DNA of 64,000 nt from Pirellulales bacterium (GTDB taxonomy: Bacteria; Planctomycetota; Planctomycetia; Pirellulales; Thermoguttaceae), in assembly GCA_016931995.1 (NCBI GenBank), contig JAFGDS010000042.1, positions 245,204-309,203 on the forward strand, written 5' to 3'. Below are positions 49,617 through 58,250 of this stretch, one piece after another. The notes beneath the pieces were generated by a model. That model worked only from the letters and a program-made list of their open reading frames with translations. It ran no database searches and was not told where the DNA came from. The translations under genes were made by a program, and so were the position numbers. Position 1 is the first letter of the stretch; every line of letters starts with the position of its first letter.

Positions 49617-50999
49617 ATGCCGTCCCGAGCGCTTTGGCGAACGTCCGTCCCGCGTCTTTCGACAATCTCGCCAGGGCGAGGCTCCCGCCGAGCCGCTCCC
49701 GTGCTCTTGGCGATTCTTGCAACCTGGCTCCTCCTCGCCGGCGGCTGCGGTAAAAAAACTCCGGCCCGCAACGGCGAGCACCTTTCGCCGGAGGAATACG
49801 GCAGCCTGCCGGGCCTTCGGGCCACGTCGAACCAGGCGCTTCGCGACGAGTTGGCCCGAATCGAAGAGGAACGCGCCACGCCTCAACTCCTTACGGCCGC
49901 GGAAAAGATCCCCGACGAGCTTAACGCCGCGGTCGTCCTGCAAGACCTGTTCCGCGCGGCCGACCTGCCCGCCCTCCTGGCCAGCACCGACGAATACTAC
50001 CCCAAAGGCAAGTTCGAGTTCAATTTGCTCAGGCTCCGCCAGGCGCTCAAATCGGTCGCAAGACACGAGGACCGCCGGCGGGCGGCGCGCGAGGCGCTCG
50101 CGCGGCCGCATTGCGATTTCGGGTTTCGCCACGACCAAGGCTGGCTGGCCAACAAGAAATTCATCGATGCCGTGCGCCTGTTTGGACGGCTCGAGGCGTT
50201 CCACGCCGCCGAGCAGCTCTTCCTCAAACAGGACGTCGCCGCGGCTGTCGAATCGCTCGGCTGCCAGTTTCGCCTGGCCGAAGCGCTCGGCCGCGTGAAA
50301 AACGTCGAAGCGCGCCTCGAAGCGGCCTACCTGCGGGAAGAGATCCTACGCGTGCTGCGGGCGGTCGTCTCGCACGAGCAAATCCAGGCGGCGCAGCTCG
50401 TTGTGCTGCGCGACATGATCCAGGATCATCTCAGGCATTGGCCCGACGACGCCGACGTCTGGATCGGCGACCGCGCACTGGGGATGTACGTGTACGAAGT
50501 CGTTCGCGACGGCGCCATCCTCGCCCTGCTCACGCCCGACGACGTCCGCGCGTTCGGCGACGAGCGCGTCCTGGACGAATTGACCGACGTGGCGCGCGAC
50601 ACCGCCGATCCGGACGAACTGTACTACTTGACGGCCATGCGGGAGCTGATCGCGCGGTGCAAACAGTCTCACCTCGAGCGGGTCGAACTGGCCGAAGAGA
50701 TCCGCAAGGACCTCGAGGCCAAACGCAATTCGCCCGACTACCCCCTGGTCGCCGACCGGCTGCTCCTTCAGGACCTGGCCAACGCCCTGCGGAAGCAAAC
50801 GCGCGATCGGGCGCTGGTCGAGGCGTGGGCGTTGGCGCTCGACCTGGCCACGGGCGAGAAGTCGCCGTATCAGGTGAACCCCTTGACGGGCCGGCCGTAC
50901 CGCGTCGAGCGCGACGCCAATCGCGTCGCCGTGTGGCTCGACGACCAGGCCCCAAAGGACGCCCCGCCCGACACCGTCGTGCTCCTGCCACCGCAATAG
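49617..50999 (+). CDS. Lipoprotein of unknown function
   Basis: 460 residues. An Arg-rich N-terminus leads into LLAILATWLLLAGGC, a lipobox, so the mature protein is anchored by the Cys near residue 44. The rest is charged and mostly helical (for example LRDELARIEEERATPQLLTAAEKI and SHLERVELAEEIRKDLEAKR). A piece of the N-terminus (SPGRGSRRAAPVL) is encoded by a GAGGCTCCCGCCGAGCC stretch that looks like repeat-derived sequence. I do not recognise the family. It follows the ClpP-like gene by 4 bases and precedes apbE by 40. Confidence 0.65.
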   Translation: MPSRALWRTSVPRLSTISPGRGSRRAAPVLLAILATWLLLAGGCGKKTPARNGEHLSPEEYGSLPGLRATSNQALRDELARIEEERATPQLLTAAEKIPDELNAAVVLQDLFRAADLPALLASTDEYYPKGKFEFNLLRLRQALKSVARHEDRRRAAREALARPHCDFGFRHDQGWLANKKFIDAVRLFGRLEAFHAAEQLFLKQDVAAAVESLGCQFRLAEALGRVKNVEARLEAAYLREEILRVLRAVVSHEQIQAAQLVVLRDMIQDHLRHWPDDADVWIGDRALGMYVYEVVRDGAILALLTPDDVRAFGDERVLDELTDVARDTADPDELYYLTAMRELIARCKQSHLERVELAEEIRKDLEAKRNSPDYPLVADRLLLQDLANALRKQTRDRALVEAWALALDLATGEKSPYQVNPLTGRPYRVERDANRVAVWLDDQAPKDAPPDTVVLLPPQ

Positions 51000-51039
51000 A
51001 ACCCTCTCTCTGGAGCGCGGCGACGGGGCGCCGCTTTCG

Positions 51040-52116
51040 ATGCCCAAACGTTCCACCCGGCGCGATTTCCTCCGCGGCAAGTCCGTCCCCGCGGCGCCGT
51101 CCGAGACCGACGGCGCGGCCGCCGACGCCTGGAACGACCGGGAACACTGCCTGCTCCAGGTCGGCCGCGACGCGATGGCCTGCCGTTTCGAGATCTTCCT
51201 GAACGCGGGGCAATACCCCCAGAACGCCGAGGCGGCCGTCGAGGCCCTGGATGAAGTGGACCGGCTCGAAGCCCTGCTCTCGGTCTTTCGCGCCGAAAGC
51301 GAAATCAGCCGGGTGAATCGGACGGCCGCCGCCGGACCCGTCGAAGTCGAGTCCGATCTCGCAAACCTCTTGCGGCTTGCCGTTCGGCTCCACGAGGAAA
51401 CGGACGGCGCGCTGGACGTGACGGCCGGTCCCTTGTCCGATGTCTGGGGCTTCTCCCGCCGGCAAGGCCGCGTGCCCTCCGAGTCGGAACTGGCCGACGC
51501 GATGGCCCGAGTCGGCACGGGCCACCTGGAATTCGAAGCCCAGCGCGGCGCCGTCCGCTTCCTTCGGCCTGGCATGAAGCTGAACCTCGGCGCGATCGGC
51601 AAGGGCTACGCCCTGGACCGCGCGGCGGAAATCCTCGCCGCCGCCGGCGTGGAGCATTTCATCATCCACGGCGGGCAAAGCAGCGTCCTGGCTCGCGGAA
51701 ACGTCGGCCCGCCGGGCGAGGCGACCGGCTGGACGGCCGGCGTGCCCCATCCGCTCTTCCCGCGACGCCGCCTGGCGCGGGTGCGCCTTTGCGATCGGGC
51801 GTTGGGCACCTCGGGCTCCGCCCGGCAGGGCTTCCGCCACCAAGGCCGGCGGCTGGGCCACGTGCTCGACCCGCGCTCCGGCTGGCCCGCCGAAGGGCTG
51901 CTCTCGGCCACGGTCCTCGCGCCCACCGCCGCCGAGGCCGACGCCCTGGCCACGGCCCTGTTCGTCCTCGGCCCCGAACGCGCGATGCAGTTCGCCGATC
52001 GCCATCCCGATCTGGCCGTCCTGCTCGTCGTGCCGCAAACGGCCCACCGCATCGAACTCGTCACGGCCGGCTTCCGGCCGGACGAAATCAAGATCGAGCC
52101 GCCGGAGGAGGCGTAG
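51040..52116 (+). CDS. apbE: FAD:protein FMN transferase (ApbE)
   Basis: 358 residues. Family motifs: CRFEIFLNAG, LEALLSVFRAESEISRVNR, DGALDVTAGPLSDVWGF, KLNLGAIGKGYALDRAA, HFIIHGGQSSV and GHVLDPRSGWP (metal-binding region). The N-terminal TRRDFLRG is a twin-arginine-like sequence without a clear hydrophobic core. ApbE covalently attaches FMN from FAD to Thr/Ser of exported flavoproteins such as Rnf and NqrC. No rnf or nqr gene is in the window, so the client is unknown. The 3' end overlaps the convergent TrmO-like gene by 29 bases. Confidence 0.92.
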   Translation: MPKRSTRRDFLRGKSVPAAPSETDGAAADAWNDREHCLLQVGRDAMACRFEIFLNAGQYPQNAEAAVEALDEVDRLEALLSVFRAESEISRVNRTAAAGPVEVESDLANLLRLAVRLHEETDGALDVTAGPLSDVWGFSRRQGRVPSESELADAMARVGTGHLEFEAQRGAVRFLRPGMKLNLGAIGKGYALDRAAEILAAAGVEHFIIHGGQSSVLARGNVGPPGEATGWTAGVPHPLFPRRRLARVRLCDRALGTSGSARQGFRHQGRRLGHVLDPRSGWPAEGLLSATVLAPTAAEADALATALFVLGPERAMQFADRHPDLAVLLVVPQTAHRIELVTAGFRPDEIKIEPPEEA

Positions 52117-52600
52117 ACGGCTTCTCCTTCGGATCGGACGGCGGGGCCGCGCTCTTCATGTCCAGAACGGGCGTGTCGGCAAACGCGTCGATGCCCTCGA
52201 TCTCGACGACGTTCTCCTTGACCGAGACAACCTTGCACCGGCTCATCGCGATCAGGTTGGGACGCACCGGCGAGTGCGTCGCGAACACGCCGCGCAGCGG
52301 CTGGCTCAGGTCGCCGCGCGGATGCACCTGGAGAATCGCCCGCTTCTCGGGCGTGTCGTTGCGGTCGAACCAATAGAGCACCCAGACTTCCATTCCGCGA
52401 TCCAAGCCCAGCAATCCGTCCTGGTACTTCTTGTCGATCACGATCGTGGTCCGTTTGTCCGTCTTGCGCACCCATCCGATCGGAGACATTACGTACTTCT
52501 TGACCACTTCTTCTCCCTGGTTTTCGGAAGACGCCGCGGAGGCAATCCACGGGGCGCCGACCAGCGCGCCCCACAACGCGGCAACGCAGAGGATTCTCAT
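52088..52600 (-). CDS. TrmO/TsaA-fold protein with signal peptide
   Basis: 170 residues from ATG 52600 with AAGGAGG before it. The N-terminus MRILCVAALWGALVGAPWIASA is a signal peptide. The rest aligns with the TrmO/YaeB (TsaA-like) fold: MSPIGWVRKTDKRTTIVI (PIG start motif), GLDRGMEVWVLYWFDRND, HPRGDLSQPLRGVFATHSPVRPNLIAMSR. TrmO proteins methylate N6-threonylcarbamoyladenosine in tRNA in the cytoplasm, so an exported version cannot do that. The C-terminal tRNA-binding domain is absent. It is the last gene of the redox cluster; function unknown. Confidence 0.75.
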   Translation of the reverse strand: MRILCVAALWGALVGAPWIASAASSENQGEEVVKKYVMSPIGWVRKTDKRTTIVIDKKYQDGLLGLDRGMEVWVLYWFDRNDTPEKRAILQVHPRGDLSQPLRGVFATHSPVRPNLIAMSRCKVVSVKENVVEIEGIDAFADTPVLDMKSAAPPSDPKEKPSTPPPAARS

Positions 52601-52646
52601 CGTTTCCTCCTTCTCACCCCAAAGAACCCGCAACGGGGAATGTCGA

Positions 52647-52946
52647 TTACATCGCGTGCGAAGGCTGCTCCACGGCGAATTTCGGATCAAAGAACAAGCG
52701 GCAAAAACAATGCCCCTGCCGAGCGACTTCTTCCATCATCTCGGGACACGGGCAAAGCGTGTCCGCTCCCTTGATCGGCGGTTTGTGTTTCTGTTTGCAG
52801 GGACACACGAATTCGCCCACGACGGCGAAATTCTCAGTCATCAGGCCGACGACCTTTTGGACGCGCGCCGCGTCGGGATTGAGCGTCAGGCCACGCATCC
52901 GCGCCACGCCGCGAAGCCTTTGAAGATTCTTCTTGTATTCCGTCAT
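52647..52946 (-). CDS. Ferredoxin:thioredoxin reductase catalytic-chain-like protein
   Basis: 99 residues from ATG 52946 (ATG 52964 would add six). The C-terminal half has FVCPCKQKHKPPIKGADTLC, then CPC, then GHCFCRLFF: a CPC-x14-CPC-x12-CFC pattern that matches the 4Fe-4S and disulfide Cys pairs of FTR beta, except that the usual CHC is CFC. FTR passes electrons from ferredoxin to thioredoxin-like disulfides. Without a variable alpha chain this resembles the stand-alone FTR/FDR proteins of anaerobes. It follows the radical SAM gene on the same strand. Confidence 0.8.
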   Translation of the reverse strand: MTEYKKNLQRLRGVARMRGLTLNPDAARVQKVVGLMTENFAVVGEFVCPCKQKHKPPIKGADTLCPCPEMMEEVARQGHCFCRLFFDPKFAVEQPSHAM

Positions 52947-53013
52947 GACGTAGCCCCGGATCATCCAGGGTTGGGGAATCGGTTGGCGGAAAAAGATCCC
53001 CGGCAACCGCGTT

Positions 53014-53934
53014 TCATCGAATGGCGACGTAGTACCAGCGGCCTTCAATACAGGTAAACCGCACTTGTTCCGCGACGGCGAGGGACTCCAGGTGTTTGAC
53101 GACTTCGTTGCGGTGCATGCCCAGCCCATGGGCAACATCGTCGAGCGTGCAGGGACGCCGCCGCAATAGATCGAGCACCTCGCGCTGGCCGCCCGCGCTC
53201 CCCGTTTCCTCCCAACCGTCGTGATGGGCGGCGATGACCTCGGCCGGCGGGTGGAACCGGCCGGCCAATCGGTCCAGGAGATCCCTCGACACCGGCGCGA
53301 GCCCCAGCTCGGCCGGGGGCCGCGTCACCGTGTTCAACTGGACGCGGTCCGGCCCAATTCGATCCACGCACCGCACAAGCCGCTCCACTTCCGCGTTCGA
53401 CGTGGTGACACCCGTAATCAGAAACACTTCCAGCCAATACGGGCCCCGAAACTCGCCGCGAAACGTCGCCAAGCCGTCCAAAAGCCGCTCGAAAGAGATA
53501 TCTTCGTGCGGGCAGTTCACCTGCTCAAACGTGCTTGGGCTGCCCGCGTCCAGCGACGGGATGACCAGGTCCGCGCCGGCCAATTCCCGCCGGAGCTCCG
53601 CCTGCCACAAAAGCGACCCGTTCGTCAACACGGCGACGGGCACGTCCGTCATGCCCTTGATCCGGTCGATGGCTTCGCCAATCCTCGAGTGAAGCGTTGG
53701 CTCGCCGGAACCAGACAGGGTAACGTAGTCGGCCGTCGTGGGCAGATGCTCCTCCAGCTCGGCCAGAACGCCTTCCAGTGGCGTCCATTCCTTGCGATCC
53801 GTCGTTTTGCACGTGGTGTGGCCAAGTTGGCAGTAGACGCAGTCGTAGGTGCATGTCTTGAAGGGAACCATGTCGATGCCCAGCGAACGCCCCAGCCGAC
53901 GAGACGGCACCGGTCCAAAGATGTGACCGTTCAT
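53014..53934 (-). CDS. Radical SAM protein with C-terminal winged helix
   Basis: 306 residues starting MNGHIFGPVPSRRLGRSLGIDMVPFK. The radical SAM motif is CTYDCVYCQLG (C-x3-C-x2-C, near residue 30), followed by YVTLSGSGEPTLHSRIGEAI and later strand motifs of the TIM barrel. Residues about 235-306 look like a winged helix (LDLLRRRPCTLDDVAHGLGMHRNEVVKHLESLAV). The family (COG0731-like) has no settled reaction. ATGA overlap with the thioesterase upstream shows coupling. Its place in a NifX/MinD/Mrp cluster suggests a role in metal cofactor or tRNA modification; both are inference. Confidence 0.88.
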   Translation of the reverse strand: MNGHIFGPVPSRRLGRSLGIDMVPFKTCTYDCVYCQLGHTTCKTTDRKEWTPLEGVLAELEEHLPTTADYVTLSGSGEPTLHSRIGEAIDRIKGMTDVPVAVLTNGSLLWQAELRRELAGADLVIPSLDAGSPSTFEQVNCPHEDISFERLLDGLATFRGEFRGPYWLEVFLITGVTTSNAEVERLVRCVDRIGPDRVQLNTVTRPPAELGLAPVSRDLLDRLAGRFHPPAEVIAAHHDGWEETGSAGGQREVLDLLRRRPCTLDDVAHGLGMHRNEVVKHLESLAVAEQVRFTCIEGRWYYVAIR

Positions 53935-54494
53935 GGCGATTCGCCCTCCGCTTTTTGGCGGAAGCGCTCGTCCGGCGCGCGGCCCCCGAAGACGCCCGAT
54001 TCCACGAATTTTCCGGTGGCCTTGGCCTTGATCTGTCGTTCTTGAACGAGTTCCGCCTTCACGACGTGGAAGGGGAAAAGCGATCGGTCGATCCACGCCC
54101 GCACTTGGCAGCGCCGATTGGTAACGACCGGATGTCGGAAACGAACCCGCAGCTCGCCCGTCACGCCGGTCACCCCGTGGGCAAAAAGGCAGTTGGTCAT
54201 GGCGCCGTCCAACAGCGAGCTGATCACGCCGCCGTGGATGACGCCGGGAAAGCCCTCGTACGCAGCCGCGCAGCCAAACGCGGCCTGGACGCCGCCGTCG
54301 GCCGACAACGAGAATTCCAGGCGCAATCCCGCTTCGTTTTCCGGACCGCAGACGACGCAGTTCGGGTGAACTTTCCGTCTCAAGTCGGCTGCGGCCATTG
54401 CGTGTGCCGCGACCGGCGCGGGGCAACCGGCGGGCCCTTCATCGCCGTTGCTATTGCGAGTTCGGGCGGGCGTCGGTCTGTTTTGGGGCGGCAT
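53931..54494 (-). CDS. PaaI-type hotdog thioesterase
   Basis: 187 residues from ATG 54494 with AAAAGGAG before it. Hotdog fold: HPNCVVCGPENEAGLRLEF (the CxxCG opening seen in this subgroup), YEGFPGVIHGGVISSLLDGAM (HGG motif with the catalytic Asp) and RVRFRHPVVTNRRCQVRAW. The enzyme probably hydrolyses an acyl-CoA or acyl-carrier thioester in the cytoplasm. It is 3 bases after the Mrp gene and overlaps the radical SAM gene. It is an odd member for a Fe-S cluster; linked expression is visible, a shared function is not. Confidence 0.85.
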   Translation of the reverse strand: MPPQNRPTPARTRNSNGDEGPAGCPAPVAAHAMAAADLRRKVHPNCVVCGPENEAGLRLEFSLSADGGVQAAFGCAAAYEGFPGVIHGGVISSLLDGAMTNCLFAHGVTGVTGELRVRFRHPVVTNRRCQVRAWIDRSLFPFHVVKAELVQERQIKAKATGKFVESGVFGGRAPDERFRQKAEGESP

Positions 54495-54497
54495 GCA

Positions 54498-55352
54498 CTA
54501 CTCCTTTTGGCCGCCGTGGCCCTCCAGGATCGCGCCAACCACCGCGTCGAACGCCCGGGCGGCGGGCGTCTGGCCGGCGGGGTCCGACGGAATCGCCCCC
54601 GCGTCGCCCGAGACCACGACCGCGGGATCGATCGGTATGGCCCCGAGAAACGGCACGCCCATCTCCTCCGCCAAGGCGCGGCCGCCTCCGCTACCAAATA
54701 AGTCGACGCGCTTTCCGCAATGCGGGCAGTCCAGGCCGCTCATGTTCTCGACGATTCCGCGCACGGGGAGCGACACCGCCTCGCAAAACGCCACGCACCG
54801 CCGGACGTCCGCGATGGCCACCCGCTGCGGCGTCGTGACGACGACCGCCTCGGCCCCGCCGCCGACAAGCTGCGCGACGCTCAATGGCTCGTCGCCCGTG
54901 CCCGGAGGCGAATCGACAACAAGATAATCCAGCGGGCCCCAGAACACGTCCTTGAGAAACTGCTGAATCGCGCCGTATTTGCGGGGCCCGCGCCAGATGA
55001 CCGCGTCGCGGCCCGAAGCCAGCAAGAATCCCATTGACATGACGGCCAAGCGCTCGTTCACCCCGACTGGTAGGATTTCCTCGCCCAAGAGCGCGGGCGA
55101 CTGTCCTTCCAGCCCCATGATGCCCGGGATGCTCGGCCCGTGAACGTCCACGTCCAGCAGGCCGACGTGTTTGCCCGCCCGCGACAGCGACACGGCCAGA
55201 TTGGCCGCCACGGTGCTCTTGCCCACCCCGCCCTTGCCCGAAAGCACCAGCAGCTTGTGGCGGATCTCCGCCATCCGGCGCTCGAGCGCCTCTTCCTCGC
55301 GCCGTTTTTGCGACTCGTTGACTACCGGCAGCTCTCCGGGAGCTTGCGACAT
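54498..55352 (-). CDS. mrp: Mrp/NBP35-family ATPase (Fe-S carrier)
   Basis: 284 residues from ATG 55352. Deviant Walker A LSGKGGVGKSTVAANLA, switch LLDVDVHGPSIPG, IWRGPRKYGAIQQFL, DSPPGTGDEPL and the CPHCG (C-x2-C) site for a bridging Fe-S cluster near residue 220. Mrp/NBP35 proteins carry and transfer 4Fe-4S clusters. In the Desulfovibrio ORP cluster a protein of this class is associated with the orange protein. Start chosen at MSQAPG; the 13 extra upstream residues are not conserved in type. It is separated from the two MinD genes by a 258-base gap that contains a repeat. Confidence 0.9.
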   Translation of the reverse strand: MSQAPGELPVVNESQKRREEEALERRMAEIRHKLLVLSGKGGVGKSTVAANLAVSLSRAGKHVGLLDVDVHGPSIPGIMGLEGQSPALLGEEILPVGVNERLAVMSMGFLLASGRDAVIWRGPRKYGAIQQFLKDVFWGPLDYLVVDSPPGTGDEPLSVAQLVGGGAEAVVVTTPQRVAIADVRRCVAFCEAVSLPVRGIVENMSGLDCPHCGKRVDLFGSGGGRALAEEMGVPFLGAIPIDPAVVVSGDAGAIPSDPAGQTPAARAFDAVVGAILEGHGGQKE

Positions 55353-55478
55353 GGGGGCAATCCTCGTGTTCCGTTCAAAAGGAAAGGTCATCCTCGCTTA
55401 TTGTATCCGCGCCCGTTCATCCCTGCCGCGGCGCCCGTCCTTCCCAGTTTCCGCGTCCATCCATCAAAGCGAAATGCC

Positions 55479-55554
55479 GTCATCCTGAGCGCAGCGAAGG
55501 ATCTCCGTTGGAACAAACAATCAGCGCGAGATCCTTCACTGCGCTCAGGATAAC
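55479..55554. repeat. CATCCTGAGCGAAGCGAAGGATC inverted repeat, copy 4
   Basis: GTCATCCTGAGCGCAGCGAAGG ... GATCCTTCACTGCGCTCAGG. It lies in the 258 bases between the MinD-type gene and mrp, within the presumed operon. Confidence 0.85.
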
Positions 55555-55610
55555 CACGATGGTGGACGCCTTGGAGTTAGTTCTGGTGATTGAATTCTCC
55601 GCGGTTTGTC

Positions 55611-56525
55611 TCACAACACGGCGAGCGGGCTGAGCCGGTCGAGCCGGTCCGACACGGCCGCCCAAAGAGCCCGGACGTCCTCGCCCGCTCCGACCGACGT
55701 GTATTCCACCAGGGATTGCCGTCGGATCTGGGCTTGCGTCACCGCTTTATCGTAGCGGATCCGGCCCACGGCTTCCACGCCCTTGCGCCGCGCTTCGGCT
55801 TCCGTCTCGTCGGCCAGCTCGGGATTCAAGTCCCACTTGTTCACGCACACGAGCGTCTGGATGCCGAAATGGGCCGTCAGCTCCGCCACGCGCCCCAGGT
55901 CGTGCAGCCCGCTGAGCGTCGGCTCCGTCACCGCCAGCACGAGCCCCGCCCCGGTGATCGACGCGATCACGGGGCAGCCAATTCCCGGCGGTCCGTCGAC
56001 AAGGATCAACTCCCGCTTGTGCTCGGCGGCCAGCCGTTTCGCCTCGCCGCGGACCCGGCTGACCAGCTTGCCGGAATTCTCTTCCGCCACGCCCAACGCC
56101 GCGTGCGCCATCGGCCCAAACCGCGTCTGGGAGACGAACCATTGGCCGTTGTCGGCCGGGGCGAATTCGATCGCGCGTTCCGCGCAAAACCACGCACACA
56201 CGCCGCAGCCCTCGCAGGCGATGGGGTCGATGCGGAACGTCTTCTCGACGCGGCCGTTGCCGGGACCGTCGAAGTACACGGCGTCGAAGCGGCAAAGCTC
56301 CTCGCATTTGCCGCATGCCGTGCAATGCCCCGGCATGATCCGCGCCCGCGAACCGCCCGAAAACCGATTTCTCTGGAGGATCGTCGGTTCGAGCACGAGG
56401 TGCAAATCCGCCGCGTCCACGTCGCAATCGGCCAGAACCGCGCGGGGGGCCAGCGCGGCGAACGACGCCACCACGGACGTCTTGCCGGTGCCGCCCTTGC
56501 CGCTGATGACAACCAACTCCTTCAT
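55611..56525 (-). CDS. MinD-type ATPase with 2[4Fe-4S] ferredoxin insert (I)
   Basis: 304 residues from ATG 56525. Deviant Walker A ISGKGGTGKTSVVASF, then an inserted ferredoxin domain: CTACGKCEELC (about residues 66-76) and CEGCGVCAWFC (105-115). The C-terminal half resumes the ATPase with LILVDGPPGIGCPV and TLVCVNKWDL. It overlaps the next upstream ATPase by 4 bases. Pairs of such P-loop ferredoxin ATPases are found in ORP-type clusters (DVU2103/DVU2104 of Desulfovibrio) and in many anaerobes. A role in moving Fe-S or other metal clusters, or in positioning, is inferred. Confidence 0.9.
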   Translation of the reverse strand: MKELVVISGKGGTGKTSVVASFAALAPRAVLADCDVDAADLHLVLEPTILQRNRFSGGSRARIMPGHCTACGKCEELCRFDAVYFDGPGNGRVEKTFRIDPIACEGCGVCAWFCAERAIEFAPADNGQWFVSQTRFGPMAHAALGVAEENSGKLVSRVRGEAKRLAAEHKRELILVDGPPGIGCPVIASITGAGLVLAVTEPTLSGLHDLGRVAELTAHFGIQTLVCVNKWDLNPELADETEAEARRKGVEAVGRIRYDKAVTQAQIRRQSLVEYTSVGAGEDVRALWAAVSDRLDRLSPLAVL

Positions 56526-57376
56526 GCCGCGCCACCTTGTCTTGCCAAAAGAGACTCCAACAGCCGGCCAAACGTCGCCGCGTGCTGGGCCGACGCGTCG
56601 CAGGCCATCACGCCGCGGGAATACGCCTCGGCCAACCGCCGGTCGTCGGCGATTTCGGCCAGAATGGGAATCCGCTGCGTGGCGCAATACCCGCGAAGCT
56701 CCGCCCCGTTCGCCCCGGCGCGATTCACCACCACGCCCAGCGGCTGTTTCAAGACGCGGACCATCTCGACGGCAAGCTTCAGATCGTGCAGCCCAAAGGG
56801 CGTCGGCTCCGTGACCAACGCGACGAAGTCCGCCCCGCGCACGGCCTCGATCACCGGGCAGGACGTGCCGGGCGGCGCGTCGAGAATCGTCAGATCCGCC
56901 GCTGGCGCGGCCGCCTTGACGGCCCGGATCAACGGCGGGCTCATCGGGTGGCCAATGTCCAAGAGGCCATCGGCAAACTCAATCGGCCCCGCCCGACCCA
57001 CCCGTAGCGACCCAATCGGACGCGGCGCCTCGGTGATCGCTCCGGTCGGACACACCAACGAACAGCCGCCGCATCCGTGGCACATCTCCGGATACACGAG
57101 CACCTGCTTGCCCACGTGAACGATCGCGCTGTAGCGGCAGATCTCGCCGCATTGGCCGCAAAGCGTGCACAACGCCGGATCCACGTGGGGAATCGGGATC
57201 CCGACGGGCTCGCGCCGCGTGATCTCGGGCTTCAGGAAGACGTGCCCGTTGGGCTCTTCCACGTCGCAATCGAGATACGCGACCCGCCGGCCCTCGCGCG
57301 ACGCGACCGCGGCCAGATTCGTCGCCACCGTGGTCTTGCCCGTGCCGCCTTTGCCGCTGGCAATGGCAATTTGCAT
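56522..57376 (-). CDS. MinD-type ATPase with 2[4Fe-4S] ferredoxin insert (II)
   Basis: 284 residues. MQIAIASGKGGTGKTTVATNLA (deviant Walker A), AYLDCDVEEPNG, then ferredoxin motifs CTLCGQCGEIC and CHGCGGCSLVC (with a nearby CPTGAI), and ILDAPPGTSCPVIEA, the switch II/Walker B region. Paralogous to the gene at 55611 and translationally coupled to it (ATGA). Function is as for its partner. It starts 7 bases downstream of the peroxiredoxin stop codon. Confidence 0.9.
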   Translation of the reverse strand: MQIAIASGKGGTGKTTVATNLAAVASREGRRVAYLDCDVEEPNGHVFLKPEITRREPVGIPIPHVDPALCTLCGQCGEICRYSAIVHVGKQVLVYPEMCHGCGGCSLVCPTGAITEAPRPIGSLRVGRAGPIEFADGLLDIGHPMSPPLIRAVKAAAPAADLTILDAPPGTSCPVIEAVRGADFVALVTEPTPFGLHDLKLAVEMVRVLKQPLGVVVNRAGANGAELRGYCATQRIPILAEIADDRRLAEAYSRGVMACDASAQHAATFGRLLESLLARQGGAA

Positions 57377-57383
57377 TGTTGTC

Positions 57384-58064
57384 CTACTTATGCGGGCACT
57401 TCTTCAGGCAGAGGAACCAATCGAGGCATTCGTATTCGCCGCCGGCTTTGTCGACCCGGTCCTTGGCCGAGCCGCACGAACCCGGCGGCGGAATAATCAC
57501 GTCGTCGCCCAGCTCCCAGTTGGCCGGCGTGGCGATCCCGTGCTCGTCCGAATGCTGCATCGCGACCAGGAGGCGCTTGACCTCCTGCATGTTGCGCCCA
57601 TTGGCCAGCGGATAGTAGAGGATCGCCCGGACGATGGCCTTGGGGTCGATGATGAACACCGCCCGGACCGCCTGGGTGGTGCTGGCCGCCGCCTGCAACA
57701 TGCCGTATTTCTTCGACACCTCCATGGTCAGGTCACTGATCACCGGGAAGTGGACTTCGACGTCCTTCATGCCGCGGTAGGCGATCTTCTCCTTGATCGT
57801 GCGAAGCCACGCGATGTGGCTGTACGTGCTGTCGATCGACAAACCCAAGAGCTCGCAGTTGAGCCTTTTGAACTCGTCGGCCATGCTGGCGAACGTCATG
57901 AACTCCGTGGTGCAAACCGGCGTGAAGTCGGCCGGATGCGAGAAGAAGATGACCCATTTCCCCTTGTAATCCTTCGGAAAGCTCACCGGGCCCTGGGTCG
58001 TCTCCGCCTCGAATTCCGGCGCCTTCTCGCCGATGAGCGGCAACTGGTAGGTCGATCCGCACAT
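57384..58064 (-). CDS. 1-Cys (Prx6-type) peroxiredoxin
   Basis: 226 residues with AAAGGAGAT before the ATG. The active-site loop is SHPADFTPVCTTEF, with the peroxidatic Cys near residue 51 and the Thr and Pro of the family. The extended C-terminus (VRAVFIIDPKAIVRAILYYPLANGRNMQE...) fits the Prx6 class. The last residues YECLDWFLCLKKCPHK hold three Cys, unusual but seen in anaerobe homologues. It reduces hydroperoxides with a thiol donor. Within this gene group it would protect oxygen-sensitive Fe-S proteins; the reductant could be the thioredoxin/FTR-like gene. Confidence 0.92.
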   Translation of the reverse strand: MCGSTYQLPLIGEKAPEFEAETTQGPVSFPKDYKGKWVIFFSHPADFTPVCTTEFMTFASMADEFKRLNCELLGLSIDSTYSHIAWLRTIKEKIAYRGMKDVEVHFPVISDLTMEVSKKYGMLQAAASTTQAVRAVFIIDPKAIVRAILYYPLANGRNMQEVKRLLVAMQHSDEHGIATPANWELGDDVIIPPPGSCGSAKDRVDKAGGEYECLDWFLCLKKCPHK

Positions 58065-58250
58065 GGCAATCTCCTTTGCGTTTTCCTTCTCACCGAACGT
58101 GTTTTACGATTCTTCAACGCCGCCGCTTGCGGAAAAGGGGTGGGGGTGAAGGCACGTCGGACGTGGCGCGACGGCCCTGTGCTTGGCGCGACTCGTCTAA
58201 CGTCCGACGACGCTCCTCACCCAACCACCCTCTCGAGAAAACGGAAGCGC
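58065..58250. other. Intergenic hairpin region
   Basis: 186 bases. An imperfect long hairpin is formed by GGGTGGGGGTGAAGGCACGT ... CACCCAACCACCC, with the inner pair GTCGGACGT/ACGTCCGAC. It could act as a terminator or processing site between the DUF5320-type genes and the peroxiredoxin. Confidence 0.5.
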
